DNA of 64,000 nt from Terriglobales bacterium (GTDB lineage Bacteria; Acidobacteriota; Terriglobia; Terriglobales; Acidobacteriaceae). A program made the position numbers and the translations under genes. Positions within the stretch are counted from its first letter, which is position 1; each line of letters starts with the position of its first letter. The stretch is taken from assembly GCA_015655585.1 (NCBI GenBank), contig JAATEV010000120.1, positions 1-64,000 of the forward strand. Reading direction: 5' to 3'. The notes under the pieces were generated by a model, which worked only from the letters and a program-made list of their open reading frames with translations, did no database searches and was not told the DNA's origin. Positions 7,854 to 15,872 of this stretch are shown here, in pieces.

Positions 7854-8351
7854 CTAGTTGTGGGAGTATGCGATGATTCGTCCGGCAACAATAATTCCAC
7901 CCCATAGACAGAGCGAAAAGACCGCAGCAAGCCTGGCGCGTACTGGCGTGATCTTTGCGAGATCCCATGTATGCACCTCGCGGAAGGTTGTTGTATGAAA
8001 TATCAGTGGATTCAAGCCAACCAAAAAAAGCAGGATAAGCTTGATGCGAAAAGCGGGATTTCCGTAGTTATCTTTTGCCTCGGAGATAAATAGCAGGACT
8101 CCACTGATAAACATCACGACAAAACCTCCCCACGTCCAGGGAATGATCTGTCGATAGAGCTTGGAGACGGAGACATGCCTCAGTGTCAGGCCCAGCAAAC
8201 GTAAGTCAATCACCGAAATTGTGCCGACCAGGAGTGTGATTCCCAGAGTGTGGATCGTTTCAATAATCGGGAATGCATAATCCGACTCTCGAATCGCGGT
8301 TCCAAATGGAGTGCTATAGAGCCAGGTGCAAAAATGAAGTAGAGGTGACAC
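7854..8351 (-). CDS. DUF6644-like integral membrane protein, copy 1
   Basis: A 165-aa paralogue of the next gene, with the same architecture: an N-terminal amphipathic stretch (LLHFCTWLYSTPFGTAIRESDY), ETIHTLGITLLVGTISVIDLRLLG, FVVMFISGVLLFISEAKDNYGNPAFRIK, a segment containing LIFHTTTF and a last segment ending VAGRIIAYSHN. The RLLG/RFFRIG and NPAFR(I/A)K blocks are shared by both copies. It starts 26 bases after the GlcG/HbpS-like gene. Two different copies side by side suggest a heterodimeric membrane subunit, possibly electron-carrying; this is inference. Confidence 0.65.
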   Translation of the reverse strand: MSPLLHFCTWLYSTPFGTAIRESDYAFPIIETIHTLGITLLVGTISVIDLRLLGLTLRHVSVSKLYRQIIPWTWGGFVVMFISGVLLFISEAKDNYGNPAFRIKLILLFLVGLNPLIFHTTTFREVHTWDLAKITPVRARLAAVFSLCLWGGIIVAGRIIAYSHN

Positions 8352-8377
8352 CTTCTTGTTATCCTTCCCGCATTTGG

Positions 8378-8881
8378 TTATTTAGCCTTAAGTGCATCGA
8401 TACCGGCCTGCGCAAAGCGCTCGTCTTCCGATGAAGCTGATCCACCTACGCCGATTCCTCCGATTACTTTGCCATCCTTGATGATCGGAAGTCCGCCCTG
8501 ATTGACTGTGATCTCATGCCCGCCTCGTGCGGGAAGGGTGACGAGGGTTTGCACAGGTTTTCCTGCTACTGCCGCATCTCGAACCTGCTTGGTCGGGAGT
8601 CCGAAGAGCATGGCCGCCCGTGCCTTGCCCTCGGAACTGGCCAGGCCTTGCGAACTCGCTCCATCCAAACGAACCAGGGCGACCAGATCGCCGTTTGCAT
8701 CGACCACCGAGATTCCAACCTTCGCATTCGCGCTTTTTGCGGTCTGCTCCGCTGCAGCAACCATCTTGCGCGCCGTTGCAAGGTCAATGGATTGAGGTAC
8801 TGGCGCAGGTGCGCCTGCAATTTGAGCCAGCGCTATGCTGGACGAAAAAGAAACCAGAACAGGAACAATTCTCTTCAACAT
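8378..8881 (-). CDS. exported GlcG/HbpS-like heme-binding family protein
   Basis: A 167-aa protein with a signal peptide (LKRIVPVLVSFSSSIALAQ) and the GlcG/HbpS fold signatures: LATARKMVAAAEQTAKSANA, GISVVDANGDLVALVRLDGA, EGKARAAMLFGLPT, and GGLPIIKDGKVIGGIGVGG. HbpS-type members bind heme or iron; GlcG members have other roles, so binding here is unproven. It is the second gene of the operon that starts at 9358. A second family member lies at 11759-12274 in the facing operon. Confidence 0.8.
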   Translation of the reverse strand: MLKRIVPVLVSFSSSIALAQIAGAPAPVPQSIDLATARKMVAAAEQTAKSANAKVGISVVDANGDLVALVRLDGASSQGLASSEGKARAAMLFGLPTKQVRDAAVAGKPVQTLVTLPARGGHEITVNQGGLPIIKDGKVIGGIGVGGSASSEDERFAQAGIDALKAK

Positions 8882-8935
8882 TTTCTTTTCTTTACCTTTT
8901 CTTTTGGATTCGTTGATAGTTTCTATCGCAAATGA

Positions 8936-9358
8936 CTAGTTTGTTCCGTTGTCTCCCGGACCACCATCGCCTGTAGCACCAGCAAAGATCTTGCGGCCAT
9001 CGGAGAAGGTCACGTTTCGAGCGCCAACCAGCTTCGAGCCGTCCTTTGCCGCAAATCCATCGGCCACAATGTTGTCACCGATCTTCAAGGAATCGTGCTT
9101 CCATCCGCGGCGTGAAAGCTGACCCGGGCTCGCACTCTCGATGCCCCAGTTGGTTACTTTTCCCTTGTTATCTTTCACATCGACAAAGACATAAATATGG
9201 GGGTTCGACCACTCAAACTTTGTGACTACACCTTTCAGTGTTACCGGCTTGTTGATGTCAAACTCTGCCGCAAACGAATGATGTGCAAACGCAGGTATCG
9301 TGAGCGTCAGAGCAAAGGCGCCTACCAGCGCAAAAAAAGCTAAGGTATTTTTCTTCAT
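8936..9358 (-). CDS. DUF6152-like exported protein
   Basis: A 140-aa protein with a signal peptide (KKNTLAFFALVGAFALTLTIPAFA) followed directly by HHSFAAEFD, the mark of DUF6152-type proteins, then KGVVTKFEWSNPHIYVFVDV and GWKHDSLKIGD. The fold is probably a small OB-like beta-barrel. The double His next to the cleavage site could bind metal or heme, but that is inferred. GGAG stands seven bases before the ATG. It is the first structural gene after a Cys-rich leader and terminator, and is followed by HbpS-like, two DUF6644-like and an exported protein in one direction. Confidence 0.75.
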   Translation of the reverse strand: MKKNTLAFFALVGAFALTLTIPAFAHHSFAAEFDINKPVTLKGVVTKFEWSNPHIYVFVDVKDNKGKVTNWGIESASPGQLSRRGWKHDSLKIGDNIVADGFAAKDGSKLVGARNVTFSDGRKIFAGATGDGGPGDNGTN

Positions 9359-9439
9359 ATGTTTCTCCGTGAAAATGAGTTATTTCATGCGTCAATCACA
9401 TGGCGAAATTGCGATGCAAGGGCATTCGCAAACGACAAA

Positions 9440-9467
9440 AGGCCCGCTTCGGATAGGAAGCGGGCCT
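9440..9467 (-). terminator. intrinsic terminator (attenuator) between Cys leader and DUF6152-like gene
   Basis: AGGCCCGCTTC pairs perfectly with GAAGCGGGCCT around a 6-base loop. Reading the reverse strand the stem runs into TTTTGTCGTTT, a usable U-tract. It lies 23 bases after the leader stop and about 80 bases before the DUF6152-like start, so it can only act on transcripts starting upstream of this operon. Confidence 0.75.
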
Positions 9468-9489
9468 CGTAAATTACTTAGGAATAACG

Positions 9490-9576
9490 TTAGCTGGCTA
9501 GTAGCTGCTCACACGTATGCGCCGATTCCACATCATCGTTGATGGTCGCGCAACAACATGTAAAGCGGATATGCAT
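9490..9576 (-). CDS. candidate Cys-rich leader peptide (28 aa)
   Basis: ATG at 9576 to TAA at 9490. The peptide starts MHIRFTCCC, with three Cys codons in a row, and has a fourth Cys near its end. TTGACA (9610-9615) and TATACA (9587-9592) with a 17-base spacer place the start of transcription only a few bases before the ATG, and no ribosome binding site is seen. The terminator 9440-9467 follows, then the DUF6152-like operon. This is the clearest attenuator layout in the window. Confidence 0.72.
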   Translation of the reverse strand: MHIRFTCCCATINDDVESAHTCEQLLAS

Positions 9577-9586
9577 GTTGGAACAA

Positions 9587-9615
9587 TGTATAGAATAGAT
9601 TCCTATTCATGTCAA
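9587..9615 (-). promoter_or_regulatory. sigma70-type promoter of the DUF6152-operon Cys leader
   Basis: On the reverse strand TTGACA, a 17-base spacer and TATACA. It points away from the promoter at 9706-9734, giving a divergent pair with about 90 bases between the -35 boxes. Confidence 0.65.
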
Positions 9616-9705
9616 CCAGTAACTACAAATTCATTTTTCGAGCTTGTAGAGATTGTTCCAGTATTAGGTTGCTGGAAGTGAATAGAAAAACGAAAACGCA
9701 TTTGC

Positions 9706-9734
9706 TTGACACAAATTTTGTTTGCTGCTAATTC
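9706..9734 (+). promoter_or_regulatory. sigma70-type promoter of the PDGKPDLSGTW-gene Cys leader
   Basis: TTGACA (9706-9711), 17-base spacer, TAATTC (9729-9734). The leader ATG at 9742 follows seven bases later, which predicts a leaderless transcript. Confidence 0.6.
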
Positions 9735-9741
9735 TCAAAGC

Positions 9742-9810
9742 ATGGATCTCCTCTTCATCTCGAATTGTTGTTGCTCGCACATTTCTGTGCTGAGCACGCA
9801 GGAGATCTAG
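9742..9810 (+). CDS. candidate Cys-rich leader peptide (22 aa)
   Basis: ATG at 9742 to TAG at 9808-9810. The peptide contains SNCCCSH, with three consecutive Cys codons at positions 9-11. No ribosome binding site precedes it; a promoter ends seven bases upstream. The next gene starts at 9955. I see no strong terminator in the 144 bases between, only weak stems before a pyrimidine-rich stretch (9883-9895), so control could be Rho-dependent or translational. Confidence 0.65.
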   Translation: MDLLFISNCCCSHISVLSTQEI

Positions 9811-9954
9811 CTCTCTCGCCTTCAGGGCGGCTACCCAAAAGATTGTCGATCCCCCAAGCTACTCAGCATCCGCTCGAGTGGCATTTTCTTGTTTAACGCC
9901 TGTTCCGGGCGGATTACGACTCGTATCCATTGCACATCTCAAAAGGAAAACTGT

Positions 9955-10818
9955 ATGCAAAAACCTCGGATAATCCGACTCTTCTCGGTTACAGGATGGT
10001 TGGCGTTCGCTTCGTTATCATCGGTGACTGCGCTTCCGCAAACAACAGGTACGGCGGGACCCAGCGTCGCTCGTCATGAAAATGCGAAAGCAAATGTTGG
10101 CAAAGCCTCCGCTCTGGCTGTCGAAGTTGCCGGTCCTGTTCCTAGAACGCCGGATGGAAAACCAGATTTGTCAGGTACCTGGAGTGGAGGCGGTGGCTAT
10201 ATCAACAAGGATCTTCCGGGTAAAGAACTCCCCTATACAAATGCTGGAAAAGTTGCTTACCAATACAACATGACGAAGGCGCCAGATCCTCAATCCCTTT
10301 GCATTCTTGTTGGTGAGCCGCGCGCCACTCTCGATGGTTACCCGTTTGAGATATTGCAGAGCCCCAAGCGCCTCGCCTTTTTGTACGAGCGAGACTCCTC
10401 GTGGCGTCTTGTTCCTCTCGATAAAAGTACTCACGAGAAAGATCCTGATCCTACGTTTTTCGGCGACTCTGTCTCTCACTGGGAAGGCGATACTCTCGTT
10501 GTTGATGTAGTTGGAATCAAGGGAGAAAAGATCTGGACCGATAACGAAGGTCATCCGCAGAGCGATGCGCTCCACCTCGTCGAGCGATGGACAAGACTTG
10601 ATGAGAAGAATCTGCAGGTTGTGCTGACGATTGACGATCCCAAGTTTTATACGAAGCCATTTACCGTAACTCGCAGGCTCAAGCTTCAGAAATATGAGCC
10701 GGCAGAGTTCGCTTGCGATGAGTTCAATATCGACCGCGAACACCTCGGCCCTGGGTTGGGGACGAAGGATGGTACGCGTGGCTATGACAAAGATAAGGTG
10801 CCTGGAGGCGTAGACTAG
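9955..10818 (+). CDS. exported PDGKPDLSGTW-type protein of unknown function
   Basis: A 287-aa protein starting at ATG 9955, with AAAAGGAAAA before it and a signal peptide (RLFSVTGWLAFASLSSVTALPQ). It carries the signature PRTPDGKPDLSGTWSGGG at about 62-79, then WRLVPLDKSTHEKDPDPTFFG, SHWEGDTLVVDVVGIKGEKIW and HLVERW, blocks typical of a large acidobacterial family found in many copies per genome. No catalytic residues are known to me. A Cys-rich leader and its own promoter precede it, and a hairpin at 10857-10889 follows. Probably periplasmic. Confidence 0.75.
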   Translation: MQKPRIIRLFSVTGWLAFASLSSVTALPQTTGTAGPSVARHENAKANVGKASALAVEVAGPVPRTPDGKPDLSGTWSGGGGYINKDLPGKELPYTNAGKVAYQYNMTKAPDPQSLCILVGEPRATLDGYPFEILQSPKRLAFLYERDSSWRLVPLDKSTHEKDPDPTFFGDSVSHWEGDTLVVDVVGIKGEKIWTDNEGHPQSDALHLVERWTRLDEKNLQVVLTIDDPKFYTKPFTVTRRLKLQKYEPAEFACDEFNIDREHLGPGLGTKDGTRGYDKDKVPGGVD

Positions 10819-10856
10819 CGACCTTCATCGCAAAGTATTAAGCATCGCTAACACCG

Positions 10857-10889
10857 TAGCTCATCATAAGTAGTCTTTGTGATGAGCTA
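10857..10889 (+). terminator. hairpin after the PDGKPDLSGTW gene
   Basis: TAGCTCATCA pairs with TGATGAGCTA around a 13-base loop, 38 bases after the stop codon. No U-run follows immediately, so termination strength is uncertain. Confidence 0.5.
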
Positions 10890-10954
10890 TGGCTGCTTAA
10901 AGATTAATTTGTATTTTCACTTATAAATATAAAGAATAATTGGCTAAATATCTC

Positions 10955-10982
10955 TTGACACAGGTTGCATGATGGTTATACT
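10955..10982 (+). promoter_or_regulatory. strong sigma70-type promoter of the rhodanese-operon Cys leader
   Basis: TTGACA (10955-10960), 16-base spacer, TATACT (10977-10982). Six bases separate the -10 box from the leader ATG at 10989, so the first transcribed base should be at or next to that A. Confidence 0.72.
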
Positions 10983-10988
10983 TGCCAC

Positions 10989-11075
10989 ATGTCAAACTAT
11001 CCCAAAGTATATTGTTGTTCGTCGATGACATTCCTTGTCTGCGGCGATATGGGATTAGTGGGTATTCTTGTCTGA
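10989..11075 (+). CDS. candidate Cys-rich leader peptide (28 aa)
   Basis: ATG at 10989 to TGA at 11073-11075. The peptide has CC at positions 9-10 (KVYCCSSM) and a third Cys at 18 (LVCGD). It is predicted to be leaderless. A small stem CCAGA/TCTGG (11080-11093) and then a strong intrinsic terminator (11123-11158) follow before the rhodanese-like gene. Promoter, peptide, pause-like stem and terminator together form a textbook attenuator layout; only the amino acid sensed is inferred. Confidence 0.68.
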   Translation: MSNYPKVYCCSSMTFLVCGDMGLVGILV

Positions 11076-11122
11076 TTTCCAGAGATATCTGGAGATTCCG
11101 GACATAAAGATCTGCAAATTAT

Positions 11123-11158
11123 AAGGCCCACTCGCCAGTTATTGGAGTGGGCCTTTTT
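11123..11158 (+). terminator. intrinsic terminator (attenuator) upstream of the rhodanese-like gene
   Basis: AAGGCCCACTC pairs perfectly with GAGTGGGCCTT (11145-11155) around an 11-base loop and runs into TTTTT. It lies 48 bases after the leader stop and about 124 bases before the next gene, with no gene ending just upstream other than the leader. Confidence 0.82.
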
Positions 11159-11281
11159 ACGTTTGCATACCAGCTATTTCTCTTTCTGTAACCAGTCAGA
11201 GCATCGCCGGTATCAGCGTACAGCTCTCCCATAAACCAAACCATCATTTCAACTTACTTCTCTGAAAGGAAGTTCTACGCA

Positions 11282-11749
11282 ATGAAGAATCTACTCGCAG
11301 GTGCGCTTCTGACGCTCTCTATTCTCCCCACGGCAGTCTATGCACAGCAGGCAGAGGCAAACGGAACAGCACACCAGGCTCCAGCGTCAAAGGCAAAGAA
11401 GCTTACAAACGCTGAGTTTGACGCGCTCATCGCTCATCCGGATCGCGTTTTGTTGATCGATGTTCGTCGTCCTGACGAAGTTTCGACAAATGGAGGTTTT
11501 CCGGTGTATCTCAGCATTCAGATTGGAGATTTGAAGAACCATTTTTCTGAGATTCCGAAAAACAAACAGATCATCACTGTCTCGAACCATGCTTCTCGCG
11601 CCGCTGTAGCTGCGGATATCCTGGCCGCGGCTGGATTCAAAGTCGCTGGTGCAGTCGGAGCTCAAACCTATGAGACCGATGGCGGCAAGCTGCTCAAGAT
11701 CCCCGTTCCTCCGCCCCATGCGGCGAATACTGCTGCAAAGCCGAACTAA
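11282..11749 (+). CDS. exported rhodanese-like protein lacking the catalytic Cys
   Basis: A 155-aa protein with a signal peptide (KNLLAGALLTLSILPTAVYAQ) and a rhodanese homology domain (about 40-135): LTNAEFDALIAHPDRVLLIDVRRPDE and an active-site loop IITVSNHASRAAVAADIL. In active rhodaneses a Cys begins that loop (V-x-C-x-x-G-x-R); here the position is Ser101, and the mature part has no Cys, so sulfurtransferase activity by the usual persulfide is unlikely. GGAAG precedes the ATG. It is the first gene after the Cys leader and terminator and is followed after ten bases by an HbpS-like gene. Confidence 0.8.
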   Translation: MKNLLAGALLTLSILPTAVYAQQAEANGTAHQAPASKAKKLTNAEFDALIAHPDRVLLIDVRRPDEVSTNGGFPVYLSIQIGDLKNHFSEIPKNKQIITVSNHASRAAVAADILAAAGFKVAGAVGAQTYETDGGKLLKIPVPPPHAANTAAKPN

Positions 11750-11758
11750 CAGGTCGAT

Positions 11759-12274
11759 ATGAACTTCTTTACGCATATTCAGAATCGTTTCTTCAGAAGG
11801 GTTGCTGTCATCTCAGCAGCAACCTTCCTTGGAGCCGCTGTTGCAAACACGCAGGAGATCGTTACGCATCGAGATCTATCACTCGATGCTGCTCTTACTG
11901 TTGCACAGGGGGCATTGGCCAAGTGTCATGCGGATGGATACAACGTGAGCCTGACGATCCTCGATAGCAGCGGCCTTGTGAAGATACAGATACGTGGAGA
12001 CGGAACTGGTCCCCACACGTTGGAGCACAGCCGGCGCAAAGCCTACACGGCATTCACGTTCAAGCGAACATCCGCCGAGACGGCGAAGGCTTGGGCCGTG
12101 TCAACAACTCCTCCTCCTGTCATCGAAGGAACTGTCGGCGCTGCCGGGGGAGTGCCTATCAGGATTGGAGCCGAAGTTATTGGAGCAATCGGTGTCAGCG
12201 GCGCTCCTGGAGGTGAAAAAGATGAAGCATGTGCAGTGGCAGGCATCTCTAAAGTCTCCAGTTTTTTGAAGTAA
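11759..12274 (+). CDS. exported GlcG/HbpS-like heme-binding family protein
   Basis: A 171-aa protein with a signal-peptide-like N-terminus (RFFRRVAVISAATFLGAAVA). Family blocks are SLDAALTVAQGALAKCHADG, NVSLTILDSSGLVKIQIRGDG, HSRRKAYTAFTFKRTSAETA and GGVPIRIGAEVIGAIGVSG. It is the counterpart of 8378-8881 in the facing operon. Its start lies ten bases after the rhodanese-like stop, so translation is probably coupled. Heme or iron binding is known for HbpS but not provable here. Confidence 0.8.
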   Translation: MNFFTHIQNRFFRRVAVISAATFLGAAVANTQEIVTHRDLSLDAALTVAQGALAKCHADGYNVSLTILDSSGLVKIQIRGDGTGPHTLEHSRRKAYTAFTFKRTSAETAKAWAVSTTPPPVIEGTVGAAGGVPIRIGAEVIGAIGVSGAPGGEKDEACAVAGISKVSSFLK

Positions 12275-12435
12275 GTACGAAGCCACAAGCAGCAGGAACC
12301 GCAAACTCCATGGGGATGTGGAAATCCCTCATCAGGATATCTGCGCTTCAGGGCTGCTTGTGAGTACCGCGTTCCGCGGGCGCACTGTTTTGTCGGAAAC
12401 ATGTGCATAACTTTGTGTCTTGAAAGGAACAGGTC

Positions 12436-15400
12436 ATGATTAAGAAGTTATTTGTTGCATTTATTTTTCTGGTGGCCGCAAAAATTACATTCTCTCAGGT
12501 TGCTACTGGAGCAATTATTACTGGCACTGTTACAGACTCCTCCCAGGCAGTGATTCAGGGAGCTGTTGTAACGGTGACTCAGACGGCTACTGGAGTAACG
12601 GCCAAGACGACGACCAACAATAGCGGTATCTACCGAACTCCGCCTTTGGGGATCGGCGAATATACCGTCTCGGTTGAAAGTCCGAAGTTCAAAACTGTTG
12701 TGGAATCCGGAGTTCGTCTGGATATTGGCGCCATCGTGGAGGTCAATGTGGCGCTCCAGACTGGAGAGGCGTCGGAGTCCGTTCAGGTGACCGCGACGGC
12801 AGAGAGTCTTCTGCAAAAATCGGATTCGACCGTTGGTACGGTTATTACGAACCGTCAGATAGAAGAGCTGCCTCTGAATGGAGGCAACTCCGGCCGCGAC
12901 TACCTCCAACTGGCCAGTTTGTCGGCGGGCACGAGCACTGCTTCTCAGGGAGTAGTTATCGGAGGCCAAGCTGGTACCCAGGTAGCATTTCTACTCGATG
13001 GCGTCGACAACAATAATCAGCAGATCTCTACCGGACATAGCGGACAAAAAGAGATCATCAAGCCCTCCGTCGATGCCGTGAACGAGTTCAAGATTGTGAC
13101 GAACAGCTACTCCTCCGAATATGGGCGGTCCTCTTCCGGAGTTGTCAGCGTTGAGATCAAATCCGGTACGAATGCAATTCATGGAAGCGCTTACGAATTT
13201 ATTCGTAATGATGCCGTTGATGCGCGAAACTACTTTGCGACGCAGAACCTTCCGTTCAAATACAACGACTTCGGTGGAACCATCGGGGCTCCTATTCGCA
13301 AGGATCGCTTTTTTATCTTCGGTGATCTTGAATTCTTCCGCTTGCGTTCTCAGACCCCAACATACAGTCTTGTTCCTACCAGCGATCAAAGAGGCGGGCA
13401 GTTTTCCAGTGTGATTTATAACCCATACACTTACGATCCTGCTACGAAATCGAGAAAAACCTATGACAACAACAAAATCACAACTCCTTTAGATCCGATT
13501 GCTCTTAACATTCTGAAATACATTCCTCAACCGAACTTCACTCCTACCGCCACGGTGCCTAACAGCAACTATCTCTATAATTCGCCCTCCAATGCGAATA
13601 ACTATCGTTACGACATACGTGGCGACCAAGTGATTAGCGCCACGCAAACCCTCTTCGAGAGATACAGCTCGCAGCAGACACGCGATGGAGTGGCCTCCAG
13701 TCTGGCTCCCATCAATGGCCAATACGTCGGAGGCTCAGGCGCACAGAATACATACAGCCAGGGCTTTGTCGTTGGTTACAACAACGCTCTTTCGACAAGG
13801 TTTCTGCTTGCTGTTCGAGCCAGTTGGAACAATCTCTCCTGGTTCAATTTTTTCCCGAAGCAGGATCTGACCTCTGTCGGTATTCCGGGAGTTGAGACGA
13901 TCTATCCCGGTTTCTCTCAGATTGCGATCTCGAACTTTGCAACTCTCGGAGTTTCGAACGTTCCGAACAGCGACGACAGCCAAAACCGAGAACTCTCCGG
14001 CAGTCTCACCTGGAATCGTGGTCAACACACTATCAAGTTTGGAATCCAGGAGTTCTGGCTACAGACGAACTTTAACAGTTCACAGAAATCGAGCGGCATC
14101 TTCACCTTCAATGGTGAATACACCTCGAAGTCCGGATCATCCGGGTCAACCGACCAGGCATTTGCAGACTTTCTCTTAGGAACGGCCTCAAAGGAGCAGC
14201 TATCGAGCACCGCGCTGCTAAACTTCCGGACGCCCTATACGCATCTCTTCGTTCAGGACGATTGGAAGGTAAGTCGCAGCTTAACTCTCAATCTAGGGTT
14301 GCGCTACGAACTGAGCCCGCCTGCGGTCGATAAGTTCAACGGAATTGCCAACTACGACATGGATACTCATCCCGATGCGCCTGAGTTGATCCGCGCCGGT
14401 CAATACGGCAACGGCATCGCTCAACGCGCTCTTCAGGATGTCAGCTATACGGGCCTCGCTCCTCGAATCGGGTTTGCCTTTAGTCCTGCCAATAGCAAGA
14501 CTGTTATTCGTGGCGGTTACGGCATCTTCTACTCCAACTTCATTACGCTTGGGGGAATGTCTTCCCTGGAGCTTAATCCTCCTGCCAGTCTCCCACGTGT
14601 GACGATCTCCCCCAATGCAACCAATCCTACGGCTCTGCTGGCGACCGGATTTCCTGATGGAACTTTGTCCTTCACGAATGGCAAGAATGCCGAACTGGCT
14701 TCTTACGATCGTCATGCGCGCATTCCCACCGATCAGCAGTGGAACATCAACATTCAACGCGAACTACCTCAGGGAATACTCATCGAAGTTGGATATTACG
14801 GTAATAAATTCGATCATGCATGGTGGAGCCTGGATGGAAACCCTGCGCCTCCAACGCCTACATCGTTGCTGCCTGCCGGAGGCATTAACGCTAACCGCAG
14901 GTTTCAAAAAACTGCAATTCCCATTGCTGGCAATCCAACCATCACGCTGGCCGATGTCATCCGCATCCAGAAAGAGGGCTGGAGTCAGTACAACAGCTTT
15001 CAGGCGAAGGCCGAGAAGCGTTATGCGCGCGGGCTCACCTTCATTACTTCTTATGCTTACTCCAAGACTATCGGTGTCGGAGACACGAACGGCATTCAGG
15101 ATCAGAACAATATCTCCGCCGAGCGAGCAGTCTCCGGAACCGACCAGCGGCATCGCTTTGTAGGCAGTGTCGTCTACGAACTTCCCTTTGGCCGTGGCAA
15201 TCGATTTGGTGGTAACTGGAATCGCTGGCTCGATGGCTTTCTCGGGGGATGGAACATCAGCCCCATTCTTACCCTGGCCTCGGGTACGCCTCTCAACCTG
15301 ACGGAGGCGGCGAACCCATCGAATACTGGTGGCGCGGCCGATCGCCCAAACGTCACTGGAAGTTGGCAGCAATCTCATCAAACCGTGGCCCAGTGGTTCA

Positions 15401-15681
15401 AGACAAGCGCATTCTCTGTTCAACCCTCTGGCACCTACGGCAACGCGGGCAGAAACATCATCCTCTCGCCTGGAACCATCAACCTCGATGTGGGAATCCA
15501 CAAGACCATCAAATTCAACGAGAGGCTTCGAGCGCAGATTCGACTTGAATCCTTCAACGTCACCAATACACCGCACTTCGGAAATCCGGGGCTGGACATA
15601 GGATCTTCCAAATCCTTCGGCGTAATATCAAGCGCCGGAAATCCAAGGCAAAATCAGCTCGGAGTCAAACTATTATTCTAG
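12436..15681 (+). CDS. TonB-dependent receptor, Oar-like, with carboxypeptidase-regulatory-like domain
   Basis: A 1081-aa outer-membrane protein: signal peptide (KKLFVAFIFLVAAKITFS), a beta-sandwich carboxypeptidase-regulatory-like domain at about 25-110 (GTVTDSSQAVIQGAVVTVTQ), a plug with LLDGVDNNNQ and FKIVTNSYSSEYGRSSSGV, then a large beta-barrel ending in Phe (VKLLF), the usual signal for BAM insertion. Such receptors import large ligands using TonB energy; the ligand is unknown. It follows the rhodanese-like and HbpS-like genes with a 161-base gap without a terminator, so it may belong to the same Cys-leader-controlled unit. AAAGGAACAGG precedes the ATG. Confidence 0.9.
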   Translation: MIKKLFVAFIFLVAAKITFSQVATGAIITGTVTDSSQAVIQGAVVTVTQTATGVTAKTTTNNSGIYRTPPLGIGEYTVSVESPKFKTVVESGVRLDIGAIVEVNVALQTGEASESVQVTATAESLLQKSDSTVGTVITNRQIEELPLNGGNSGRDYLQLASLSAGTSTASQGVVIGGQAGTQVAFLLDGVDNNNQQISTGHSGQKEIIKPSVDAVNEFKIVTNSYSSEYGRSSSGVVSVEIKSGTNAIHGSAYEFIRNDAVDARNYFATQNLPFKYNDFGGTIGAPIRKDRFFIFGDLEFFRLRSQTPTYSLVPTSDQRGGQFSSVIYNPYTYDPATKSRKTYDNNKITTPLDPIALNILKYIPQPNFTPTATVPNSNYLYNSPSNANNYRYDIRGDQVISATQTLFERYSSQQTRDGVASSLAPINGQYVGGSGAQNTYSQGFVVGYNNALSTRFLLAVRASWNNLSWFNFFPKQDLTSVGIPGVETIYPGFSQIAISNFATLGVSNVPNSDDSQNRELSGSLTWNRGQHTIKFGIQEFWLQTNFNSSQKSSGIFTFNGEYTSKSGSSGSTDQAFADFLLGTASKEQLSSTALLNFRTPYTHLFVQDDWKVSRSLTLNLGLRYELSPPAVDKFNGIANYDMDTHPDAPELIRAGQYGNGIAQRALQDVSYTGLAPRIGFAFSPANSKTVIRGGYGIFYSNFITLGGMSSLELNPPASLPRVTISPNATNPTALLATGFPDGTLSFTNGKNAELASYDRHARIPTDQQWNINIQRELPQGILIEVGYYGNKFDHAWWSLDGNPAPPTPTSLLPAGGINANRRFQKTAIPIAGNPTITLADVIRIQKEGWSQYNSFQAKAEKRYARGLTFITSYAYSKTIGVGDTNGIQDQNNISAERAVSGTDQRHRFVGSVVYELPFGRGNRFGGNWNRWLDGFLGGWNISPILTLASGTPLNLTEAANPSNTGGAADRPNVTGSWQQSHQTVAQWFKTSAFSVQPSGTYGNAGRNIILSPGTINLDVGIHKTIKFNERLRAQIRLESFNVTNTPHFGNPGLDIGSSKSFGVISSAGNPRQNQLGVKLLF

Positions 15682-15739
15682 GTTCTCTCCGAAATGAAGT
15701 ATTCGCTAGACGAAGTTATTTGCTTCCTTGATAACGAAG

Positions 15740-15779
15740 CTTCTGCGGGGATGAGATTGCAATCTCATCCCCGCAGAAG
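15740..15779. terminator. 20-bp perfect palindromic terminator
   Basis: CTTCTGCGGGGATGAGATTG is followed without spacer by its exact reverse complement, then a T-rich stretch. It lies 58 bases after the receptor stop and about 90 bases before the GntR gene. Confidence 0.75.
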
Positions 15780-15872
15780 AGTATTTCTTCATCTTAGTCA
15801 GGTGGCTCCCTAAGGTCTTCGTCAGGTTAGAATAGGGGACGACATCAGAGACCTTTTGATAACAGGCGGCAG

